Assembly: GCA_030038765.1 (NCBI GenBank)
Contig: JASHRA010000151.1
Span: forward strand, 1-6,202
Reading direction: 5' to 3'
Length of the DNA stretch: 6,202 nt
Origin: Candidatus Dormiibacterota bacterium
GTDB lineage: Bacteria > Chloroflexota > Dormibacteria > Aeolococcales > Bog-877
Position 1 is the first letter of the stretch. Every line of letters begins with the position of its first letter. Both the position numbers and the translations under genes were made by a program. This document shows, in pieces, positions 1 to 5,787 of this stretch. A model generated the notes under the pieces. The model was given only the letters and a program-made list of their open reading frames with translations. It was not told the origin of the DNA and did not search any database.

Positions 1-1447
1 CGGTCCGCTCGATCTCCTCCTTGGTGGCCCGGATGTGGCCGATCAGCTCCTTCTCGTGCTCCCAGCGCTGGCGCAGGCCGACGGCGCTCTCGCGCAGCTC
101 GGCCAGCTCCCGCTCCAGGGCCTGGAGGCGCTCCTGCGAGGCCCGGTCGGTCTCCCGCCGCAGCGCCTCGCGCTCGATCTCCAGCTGGCGCACCTGACGC
201 TCGATGTCGTCCAGCTCCACCGGCATCGAGTCGATCTCCATGCGCAGCCGCGAGGCGGCCTCGTCGACGAGGTCGATCGCCTTGTCGGGGAGGAAGCGGC
301 CGGAGATGTAGCGGTTGGAGAGGACCGCCGCCGCCACCAGGGCCGAGTCCTTGATGCGGACGCCGTGGTGGACCTCGTAGCGCTCCTTGAGCCCGCGCAG
401 GATGCTGATGGTGTCCTCGACCGAGGGCTCACCCACCTGGACCGGCTGGAAGCGACGCTCCAGGGCGGGGTCCTTCTCCAGGTGGCGCCGGTACTCCTCG
501 AAGGTGGTGGCCCCGATGGCGCGCAGCTCGCCCCGGGCCAGGGCCGGCTTGAGCAGGTTGCCCGCGTCCATCGACCCCTCGGCCGCGCCGGCCCCGATCA
601 GGGTGTGGAGCTCGTCGATGAAGAGGATGATCCGGCCCTCCGACCCGGTCACCTCCTTGAGCAGCGCCTTGAAGCGGTCCTCGAACTCGCCCCGGTACTT
701 GGCTCCGGCCACCAGCGAGCCCAGGTCGAGGGCCACCACGCGCTTGTCCTTGAGCGTCTCCGGGACGTCTCCGCTGGCGATGCGCTGGGCCAGGCCCTCG
801 ACGATGGCGGTCTTGCCGACGCCCGGCTCCCCGATCAGGACCGGGTTGTTCTTGGTCCGGCGGGAGAGCACCTGCATGGTCCGGCGGATCTCGTCGTCCC
901 GGCCGATGACGGGGTCCAGCTTGCCCTCGCGGGCCTGCTGGGTCAGGTCGCGGGCGTAGCGCTCCAGGACCTGGAACTTGCTCTCCGGGTTGGGGTCGGT
1001 CACCTTCTGTCCCTGGCGCAGCGCCAGGAGCGCCTGGCGCAGGCGCTCCACGGTGGCGCCGAACTGGCGCAGCAGGCCCACCGCGGGACCGCTCGGCTGG
1101 CCGGCGAGACCGAGCAGCAGGTGCTCGGTGCTGCAGTACTGGTCCCCCATCTGCTCCATCTCGGACCAGGCCCGGCGCAGCGCCTGGTCCAGCTCCCGCG
1201 AGGGAGCGGGGCGCTCCCCTCCCTGCTGCTTGGGCCGGGACTCCAGCTCGCCCCGGAGGCGCGAGCGCAGCAGCTGGGGGTCGACCTCCACCTGGCGCAG
1301 GAGCGGGTTCACCACGCCGTCCGCCTGCTCCAGGAGGGCCAGCAGCAGGTGCTCCGGCTCCAGCTGCGGCTGCTGCATCTCCTGGGCCAGCTCCGCGGCC
1401 TGCTCGAGAGCCTCCTGGCTCCTCTGCGTGAAACGCTCAGCCTGCAT
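1..1447 (-). CDS. clpB: ATP-dependent disaggregase ClpB (Hsp104/Hsp100 family), N-terminal part, cut by window edge
   Basis: ClpB is a cytosolic hexameric AAA+ machine that threads aggregated proteins through its pore and works with DnaK. The 482 visible codons run off the left edge with no stop. Two Clp_N repeats occupy about residues 1-145. The first AAA+ module follows: Walker A GEPGVGKT at 206-213 (K212), pore-loop KYRG with Y251, Walker B FIDELH with D278/E279, and arginine fingers R331/R332. These positions equal the E. coli ClpB numbering I remember, which strongly supports the ATG at 1447. From about residue 410 the sequence becomes a charged heptad-like helix (the coiled-coil M domain) and is cut there. 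The second AAA+ module lies outside the window, so it cannot be judged intact. A GGGAGG ribosome binding site sits 9 bases upstream. dnaK lies upstream on the same strand, 293 bases away, so cotranscription is possible but a separate promoter seems likelier. Confidence 0.97.
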   Translation of the reverse strand, partial: MQAERFTQRSQEALEQAAELAQEMQQPQLEPEHLLLALLEQADGVVNPLLRQVEVDPQLLRSRLRGELESRPKQQGGERPAPSRELDQALRRAWSEMEQMGDQYCSTEHLLLGLAGQPSGPAVGLLRQFGATVERLRQALLALRQGQKVTDPNPESKFQVLERYARDLTQQAREGKLDPVIGRDDEIRRTMQVLSRRTKNNPVLIGEPGVGKTAIVEGLAQRIASGDVPETLKDKRVVALDLGSLVAGAKYRGEFEDRFKALLKEVTGSEGRIILFIDELHTLIGAGAAEGSMDAGNLLKPALARGELRAIGATTFEEYRRHLEKDPALERRFQPVQVGEPSVEDTISILRGLKERYEVHHGVRIKDSALVAAAVLSNRYISGRFLPDKAIDLVDEAASRLRMEIDSMPVELDDIERQVRQLEIEREALRRETDRASQERLQALERELAELRESAVGLRQRWEHEKELIGHIRATKEEIERT

Positions 1448-1456
1448 CCGCGGCGA

Positions 1457-1462
1457 CCTCCC
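1457..1462 (-). promoter_or_regulatory. Ribosome binding site of clpB
   Basis: GGGAGG on the minus strand, 9 bases before the ATG at 1445-1447. It is a good Shine-Dalgarno match and fixes the clpB start together with the Walker A position. Confidence 0.75.
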
Positions 1463-1482
1463 ACAACCTGCTCACGAAGAGG

Positions 1483-1511
1483 GGTATACCCGCCGCCCCG
1501 CTCCCGGAAAC
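1483..1511 (-). promoter_or_regulatory. Candidate clpB promoter
   Basis: On the minus strand TATACC (1483-1488) resembles a -10 box (4 of 6 to TATAAT). It is preceded at a 17-base spacing by GTTTCC (1506-1511), a poor -35 match. A start point about 7 bases downstream would give a leader of roughly 28 bases containing the GGGAGG site. The -10 lies inside a perfect 10-base palindrome, GGGTATACCC (1482-1491). This is one of the few A/T-bearing spots in the spacer. The call rests on pattern and spacing only. Confidence 0.35.
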
Positions 1512-1696
1512 TCCCCCTATTCCCGATCCCGGCCCCGCCTCAGGGGGCCTCGAGGAAGGGCCGGGCCAGCTCTGGGTAAGCCACCGGGCGGAGGCGGCCC
1601 GCACCCGGAGCCGGCTCCAGCGCAGAGGCGGCGGTCGCGCGGTCGGCCGCTCCGGGCAGGCGTCGCTCAGGCCCACCAGCGACGGTCGAGGGCCAG

Positions 1697-1723
1697 GGCC
1701 CGGAGTGGCTCGGGAGCCGGGCC
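1697..1723 (-). terminator. Candidate hairpin terminator after dnaK
   Basis: Perfect 7-base arms GGCCCGG (1697-1703) and CCGGGCC (1717-1723) enclose a 13-base loop and begin 17 bases past the dnaK stop codon. No run of T follows on the minus strand, so it would be a U-less hairpin of the kind proposed for high-GC genomes. In DNA this rich in G+C such repeats also arise by chance. If real, it would separate dnaK from clpB transcription. Confidence 0.3.
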
Positions 1724-1740
1724 AGCAGGGTGGCGCCGGC

Positions 1741-3657
1741 TCAGACCTCCTTGAACTCGGCGTCCACGACGTCGCCGTCCGAGCCCTCGGCTCCGCCCGA
1801 CCCGGTGGCGGGGGGGATGTCGTCGGAGGAGCCGTCTCCCCCACCCTCGGCCGGGCCGGAGGCGCTCTGGTAGACCGCCTGGCCCACCTTCTGCAGCGCC
1901 TCGGAGAGCTCGGCCTGGCGCGTCTCCATCTCGGACGAGTTCTGGGCCGCCACCGCTTGCTTCAGGGCCTCGATCTTCTGGTTGATCTCGGTGCGCAGCT
2001 CCTCGGGGACCTTGTCACCGTGATCGCGCAGGGTCTTCTCGGCGGTGTAGACGAGGCTGTCGGCCTGGTTGCGGCGGGAGATGTCCTCGGCCCGCTGGCG
2101 GTCCTCCTCGGCGTGGGACTCGGCCTCCTTGACCATGCGCTCCACCTCCTCCTTCTGGAGCGTCGTGGAGCCGGTGATGGTCACCTTCTGCTCGCGGTGG
2201 GTGCCGAGGTCCTTGGCGGTGACGTTGAGGATGCCGTTGGCGTCGATGTCGAAGGTCACCTCGACCTGGGGCACGCCCCGGGGGGCGGGGGGGATGCCGT
2301 CCAGCATGAAGCGGCCCAGGGTGCGGTTGTCCCGTGCCATGGGCCGCTCCCCCTGCAGGACCACGATCTCGACCGAGGACTGGTTGTCGGCGGCAGTGGA
2401 GAAGACCTGGGTCTTGCTGGTGGGAATGGTCGTGTTGCGCTCGATGAGCCGGGTGTTGACCTCGCCCTCGGTCATGATCCCCAGCGAGAGCGGGGTCACG
2501 TCCAGCAACAGGACGTCCTTGACCTCGCCCTTCAGGACGCCGGCCTGGATGGCAGCGCCGACCGCCACCACCTCGTCCGGGTTGACGCCCCGGTGGGGGT
2601 CCTTGCCGCTCAGCTTCTGGACCAGCTCCTGGATCACCGGCATCCGCGTCGAGCCGCCCACCAGGATGACCTCGTCGAGCTCGGAGATCTGCATCCCGGC
2701 GTCCTTGAGGGCGTTCTCGAAGGGGGCCCGGCAGCGGTCCGTGAGGTCGGCCGTCAGCTGCTCGAACTTGGCCCGCGAGAGGCGCGTGTCGAGGTGCTTG
2801 GGGCCGTTCTGGTCGGCCGTGATGAAGGGCAGGTTGATCTGGGTCTCCTGGAGCTGGGAGAGCTCGATCTTGGCCTTCTCGGCGGCCTCGGTGAGGCGCT
2901 GGAGCGCCTGGCGGTCGGCCTTGAGGTCGATGCCCTGCTCCTTCTTGAACTCCTCCGCCAGCCAGTCCACCACCCGGCGGTCGTAGTCGTCGCCGCCCAG
3001 GTGGGTGTCGCCGTTGGTCGACTTGACCTCGAAGACGCCCTCGCCCACCTCCAGGATGGAGACGTCGAAGGTTCCGCCGCCGAGGTCGAAGACGAGGATC
3101 TTCTCCGACTCCTTGCGCTCCAGGCCGTAGGCCAGCGAGGCCGCGGTGGGCTCGTTGATGATGCGCAGGACGTTGAGGCCGGCGATCTGGCCCGCGTTCT
3201 TGGTCGCCTGCCGCTGGGCGTCGTTGAAGTAGGCCGGCACGGTGATGACCGCATCCGTCACCTTCTCGCCCAAGTAGGTCTCGGCATCGGCCTTGAGCTT
3301 CTGCAGGATCATGGCCGAGATCTGCTCCGGGGTGTGGGTGCTGCCGCCCGCCTCCACCTCGGCGCGGCCGTCCTTGCCGGCCACGACCTTGTAGGGGACG
3401 ATCTTGCGCTCCGACTCGACCTCGTTGTAGAGGCGGCCCATGAAGCGCTTGATCGAGTAGATGGTGTTCTCGGGATTGACCGCGGCCTGGCGCCGGGCCA
3501 GCTGGCCCACCAGCCGCTCCCCGTTCTTGGTGAAGGCCACCACCGACGGCGTCGTCCGCCCCCCCTCGGCGTTGGGGATGACGACGGGCTCACCGCCCTC
3601 CATGACGGCGACCACCGAGTTGGTCGTTCCGAGGTCAATTCCGACGGTCTTGGCCAT
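1741..3657 (-). CDS. dnaK: Molecular chaperone DnaK (Hsp70)
   Basis: DnaK is the cytosolic ATP-driven Hsp70 that binds exposed hydrophobic segments, cycles with DnaJ and GrpE, and hands aggregates to ClpB. The 638-residue product is full length for the family. The nucleotide-binding domain has IDLGTTNS at 7-14 with D8, K70, P141, NEPTAAS with E169, FDLGGGTFD with T196, and VGGSTRMP at 333-340. The linker DVLLLDVTPLS starts at 381. The beta-sandwich substrate domain reaches about 500 (GIPPAPRGVPQVEVTFDID at 454-472). A helical lid and a Gly/Ser/Asp-rich tail follow, ending in the canonical DVVDAEFKEV. Residues about 75-101 hold the insertion typical of Gram-negative DnaKs and absent from the mycobacterial protein. 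The start ATG (3655-3657) gives the universal MAKTVGIDLGTTNS beginning. The gene is followed on the same strand by clpB, not grpE-dnaJ, and faces away from the plus-strand gene at 3802. Confidence 0.99.
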   Translation of the reverse strand: MAKTVGIDLGTTNSVVAVMEGGEPVVIPNAEGGRTTPSVVAFTKNGERLVGQLARRQAAVNPENTIYSIKRFMGRLYNEVESERKIVPYKVVAGKDGRAEVEAGGSTHTPEQISAMILQKLKADAETYLGEKVTDAVITVPAYFNDAQRQATKNAGQIAGLNVLRIINEPTAASLAYGLERKESEKILVFDLGGGTFDVSILEVGEGVFEVKSTNGDTHLGGDDYDRRVVDWLAEEFKKEQGIDLKADRQALQRLTEAAEKAKIELSQLQETQINLPFITADQNGPKHLDTRLSRAKFEQLTADLTDRCRAPFENALKDAGMQISELDEVILVGGSTRMPVIQELVQKLSGKDPHRGVNPDEVVAVGAAIQAGVLKGEVKDVLLLDVTPLSLGIMTEGEVNTRLIERNTTIPTSKTQVFSTAADNQSSVEIVVLQGERPMARDNRTLGRFMLDGIPPAPRGVPQVEVTFDIDANGILNVTAKDLGTHREQKVTITGSTTLQKEEVERMVKEAESHAEEDRQRAEDISRRNQADSLVYTAEKTLRDHGDKVPEELRTEINQKIEALKQAVAAQNSSEMETRQAELSEALQKVGQAVYQSASGPAEGGGDGSSDDIPPATGSGGAEGSDGDVVDAEFKEV

Positions 3658-3801
3658 GAAGCTCTGCGCACCTCCGTTGCGGCTGGGTCGACCGGCGGGC
3701 CTCCGCGGTCGCTATGGCTACCCTACCGCAGCCGCCCCCGGGCCAAACCCGACCCCATCTCGGGCCTGGCGAGGTCGGACCCGGGGGACCATGATGGCCC
3801 G
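3658..3801. promoter_or_regulatory. Divergent intergenic region with dnaK leader; promoter not clearly resolved
   Basis: These 144 bases separate the dnaK start from the divergent plus-strand gene and must contain the dnaK promoter. On the minus strand the only promoter-like pairing is TTGGCC with TAGGGT at about 15 bases (around 3717-3748), which is weak. I find no CIRCE (TTAGCACTC-N9-GAGTGCTAA), no HAIR operator and no clear GGAAT...GTT alternative-sigma pattern. Two ATGs at 3791 and 3794 on the plus strand are out of frame with the downstream gene. Confidence 0.4.
3670..3675 (-). promoter_or_regulatory. Ribosome binding site of dnaK
   Basis: GGAGGT on the minus strand, separated by 12 bases from the dnaK ATG. 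The motif is strong, though the spacing is longer than usual. Confidence 0.65.
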
Positions 3802-4299
3802 GTGACGAGGCCGGATCGACCCCCGGGCGGGCGGCGGCGGCGGCTCTGGGCGGCCCTCGTAAGCTTCGGCCTGGCCCTCGCCGCCGCCCTCACCCTGGTC
3901 GCCACCCGGGTCCCGGCCGTGCCCAACGGGCTGGGCCTGCTGCCCTCCACGGTGAGCCAGCTCCAGGCCAGCGGCGTGACCCTGGAGACGCCCCAGGGGG
4001 TCTCCAACATCAGCGTCCGGCAGGCGGTCGAGCTGGCCGCGGGGAGCCAGGCCGGCACCGAGGTGGACTCGGCCGTCCTGGCCACCGTCATCGGCCCCCG
4101 CCGCTACGGCCTGGAGGCCCCGGGCCGGCTCTGCTGGGTGATCTTCCTCCACCCCGGCGCCGCCGCCCAGGAGCAGCTGGACGCGCCCGGCACCATCGAG
4201 CTGGACGCGGTCGTGGTCGACGCCCGCACCGGCTCCGTGATCCAGGGCTTCGTCACCTTCCAGTCGGGGACGCCGGGGACCAGGGTCGGCAGCGAGTAG
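3802..4299 (+). CDS. Hypothetical membrane-anchored protein, possibly PepSY-like
   Basis: I do not recognise this 165-residue protein. It begins with an arginine-rich cytoplasmic segment (RRRR at 11-14), then one hydrophobic helix at about 16-37, so the rest is probably outside the membrane (signal anchor or uncleaved signal). No lipobox cysteine is visible. The outer part has a helix-like ISVRQAVELAAG (70-81), a strand CWVIFLHPG (111-119) and a strand-turn AVVVDARTGSVI (136-147). This helix/strand/VDA-x-TG pattern recalls PepSY domains, but that is a weak inference. The GTG at 3802 is chosen because it places the positive cluster just before the helix. The preceding GGGGGA (3783-3788) is a distant, weak ribosome binding site. 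The frame stays open far upstream antisense to dnaK, so the start is not certain. It is followed by a strong hairpin, suggesting a monocistronic unit. Confidence 0.7.
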   Translation: MTRPDRPPGGRRRRLWAALVSFGLALAAALTLVATRVPAVPNGLGLLPSTVSQLQASGVTLETPQGVSNISVRQAVELAAGSQAGTEVDSAVLATVIGPRRYGLEAPGRLCWVIFLHPGAAAQEQLDAPGTIELDAVVVDARTGSVIQGFVTFQSGTPGTRVGSE

Positions 4300-4303
4300 G
4301 CGG

Positions 4304-4327
4304 CCCGCCCCGGCGGCCGGGGGCGGG
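4304..4327 (+). terminator. Hairpin, probable U-less terminator of the 3802-4299 gene
   Basis: Perfect 8-base arms CCCGCCCC (4304-4311) and GGGGCGGG (4320-4327) enclose an 8-base loop and begin four bases after the TAG stop. No T-run follows. The 3' arm covers the first base of the GTG at 4327, which argues against that codon as the start of the next gene. Confidence 0.5.
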
Positions 4328-4332
4328 TGGGA

Positions 4333-4338
4333 CACAAT
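4333..4338 (+). promoter_or_regulatory. Candidate -10 box of the GH5 gene
   Basis: CACAAT matches TATAAT at 4 of 6 and ends 6 bases before the GTG at 4345, so a start point about 7 bases downstream would fall on the start codon itself, giving a leaderless message. No recognisable -35 lies upstream, where the terminator hairpin sits. Low-confidence call. Confidence 0.3.
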
Positions 4339-4344
4339 CCCCGG

Positions 4345-5787
4345 GTGCTGCAGCGACTGCTGACCCCCCGCGCCCGGCAGCGCGCTGGGGGTCCCCGGGC
4401 CCCCCTCTGCCTGCTGGGCACGGCGCTGGCCCTCTTGGCCGTCGTCTGCCTGCCCGCGCCGCCGCTGCGGGTCAGCTTCCAGCCCGATCGCCCGCCCGCC
4501 GGCGCGCTGCCCTGGCTCTCGGTGAGCGGGGGCCGGATCGTCGACGGACTGGGCCGCACCGTCCTGCTCCGCGGATTCAACGACGACGCCCTGCTCCAGG
4601 TCGGCGGCCAGGCCGCGGCTCCGCCCCTCAGCGCCGGGGACGCCTCGCTGATGCGCCGGGAGGGGTTCGACGTGGTCCGGCTGCCCATCTCCTGGTCCCT
4701 GCTGGAGCCCCGCCCCGGCGACTTCAGCCAGGCCTACCTGCGACGCATCCGGGCCGCCGTCGACCTCTGCGCCCGGGACCACCTCTACGTGGTCCTGGAC
4801 ATGCACACGGAGGACTTCGGGGTCGCCTTCGGCGGCAGCGGCGCCCCGGCCTGGCTCTCGGTCCCGGGAGTCCCCGACCTCCACCTCCCCTTCCTCCCCG
4901 CCGCCTGGCAGCGCCACCTCTCCCCCGCCGTCAACGCCGCCCTCGCCTACTTCTGGCTCGAGCCCAGCTGGCAGGCGCTCTACTGGGACGCCTGGGAGCG
5001 GGTGGCGGCCCAGTTCCGCCGCGACTCCGCCGTGGCCGGCTACGACCTCTACAACGAACCCCACCCCCTGCCCGTCCCCCCCGCCATCTTCGAGACCCAG
5101 ATCCTCTGGCCCTTCTACAGCCAGGGCATCGAGCGCATCTCGCGCGTCGACCCCAACCACCTCTTCATCGTCGAGGGCGACCTCTTCGGCGGCCTGCCGA
5201 CCGCGGTCCGCCCCCTCTCTGCTCCCGACCTCGTCTACTCCACCCACCTCTACGCCGGCTCCCTGCTCCCACCCACCTACGACGGCAGCTCCGCCCCCCT
5301 GGAGGCGGAGCTGGAGCGCGGCATCAGCGAGGCGGCCCAGCTCCCCGCCGCCTACTGGGCCGGCGAGCTGGGCATCTCCCACCAGCAGGGGGACGCGGTC
5401 TCCTGGGCCCGGGCCGAGATCGCGCTCTCCAACCGCCACCTGACCGGCTGGGCCTGGTGGGAGTGGGACGACCCGGACGACTGGGGCGTGCGCCAGGGCA
5501 AGGGCCCCCCCGACCAGGCCTGGCTGCGGGTCCTGGCCCAGCCCTTCGTGGCGGCGGCGCCGGGCCGGCTCTCGGAGCTCAGCTACTCGGTCCGGACCAG
5601 GACCCTGGAGGCGGAGGTGCGCGGGGCCAGGGGAGGTGCGCCGCTGGTGGTCTCCTGGCCGGCCTACCTCGGCACCCCCCAGGTGCTCAGCGCCTGCGCC
5701 CGGCCGGAGCTGCCCTACCGCCCCGCCACCGGCCAGCTCAGCCTGCGCCTCACCGGGGCCGACTGCCGGCTCGAGATCCGGGCCTAG
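4345..5787 (+). CDS. Glycoside hydrolase family 5 protein, endoglycoceramidase-like, exported or membrane-anchored
   Basis: This is a retaining (beta/alpha)8 hydrolase. Family 5 covers cellulases, mannanases and endoglycoceramidases (which cleave glycan from ceramide). With the GTG at 4345 the protein has 480 residues. A basic N-terminus and hydrophobic segment (about 20-40) form a signal or anchor. Catalytic-domain landmarks are RGFN (R76), VVRLPISWSLLEP (about 110-122), DMH with H154, GSGAPAW (164-170), YNEP with acid/base E238, HLY (H301, Y303), GELG with nucleophile E341, and WAWWEW (369-374). A beta-rich C-terminal region of about 75 residues follows, as in endoglycoceramidases. The order, spacing and GAPAW motif favour that subgroup over cellulases, but the substrate (glycolipid, steryl glucoside or polysaccharide) cannot be told. 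Both catalytic glutamates are present, so it is probably active. The in-frame GTG at 4327 overlaps the upstream hairpin and was not chosen. No good ribosome binding site is seen. Confidence 0.88.
   Translation: MLQRLLTPRARQRAGGPRAPLCLLGTALALLAVVCLPAPPLRVSFQPDRPPAGALPWLSVSGGRIVDGLGRTVLLRGFNDDALLQVGGQAAAPPLSAGDASLMRREGFDVVRLPISWSLLEPRPGDFSQAYLRRIRAAVDLCARDHLYVVLDMHTEDFGVAFGGSGAPAWLSVPGVPDLHLPFLPAAWQRHLSPAVNAALAYFWLEPSWQALYWDAWERVAAQFRRDSAVAGYDLYNEPHPLPVPPAIFETQILWPFYSQGIERISRVDPNHLFIVEGDLFGGLPTAVRPLSAPDLVYSTHLYAGSLLPPTYDGSSAPLEAELERGISEAAQLPAAYWAGELGISHQQGDAVSWARAEIALSNRHLTGWAWWEWDDPDDWGVRQGKGPPDQAWLRVLAQPFVAAAPGRLSELSYSVRTRTLEAEVRGARGGAPLVVSWPAYLGTPQVLSACARPELPYRPATGQLSLRLTGADCRLEIRA

Larger units (their letters stand above)
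1448..1740. other. dnaK-clpB spacer, no gene seen
   Basis: This 293-base spacer lies downstream of dnaK and upstream of clpB. Open frames cross it on both strands, but their translations are Pro/Arg/Gly-rich strings without a recognisable domain or a good ribosome binding site, as expected by chance at this G+C. It holds the clpB ribosome binding site and candidate promoter, a perfect 12-base palindrome GGAGCCGGCTCC at 1607-1618, a small inverted repeat at 1531-1549 (6-base arms, 7-base loop), and a hairpin near the dnaK stop. I saw no grpE, dnaJ or hspR remnant, no HAIR element (CTTGAGT-N7-ACTCAAG) and no tRNA. Confidence 0.6.

Noticed and set aside
1531..1549. GGCCCC/GGGGCC inverted repeat as a terminator
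   Set aside because: Only 6-base arms, no T-run, and no gene ends nearby.
35..1579. A 514-codon plus-strand open frame opposite clpB
   Set aside because: It lies opposite a certain clpB with canonical motifs at exact positions. Its translation is low-complexity Leu/Gln/Arg/Gly and resembles no family.
1607..1618. Perfect 12-base palindrome GGAGCCGGCTCC as an operator
   Set aside because: It is all G/C except one A/T pair, far (160 bases) from the clpB start, and has no promoter next to it. Such palindromes are common by chance at this composition.
1437..1844. Possible small minus-strand gene bridging the end of dnaK and the clpB leader
   Set aside because: It starts inside dnaK in another frame and is Pro/Arg/Ser-rich with no domain. 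It also runs through the clpB promoter, ribosome binding site and start.
1705..4299. An 864-codon plus-strand open frame running antisense through all of dnaK and into the 3802-4299 gene
   Set aside because: The part opposite dnaK is a Leu/Gly/Asp/His-rich mirror of dnaK codons, as expected when third positions are nearly all G/C. It has no domain or start signal. Only the last 165 codons look like a protein, so the real start is placed at 3802.
4327..4329. GTG at 4327 as the start of the GH5 gene
   Set aside because: It overlaps the 3' arm of the 4304-4327 hairpin and has no ribosome binding site. The GTG at 4345 fits the -10-like box and leaves the signal segment intact.
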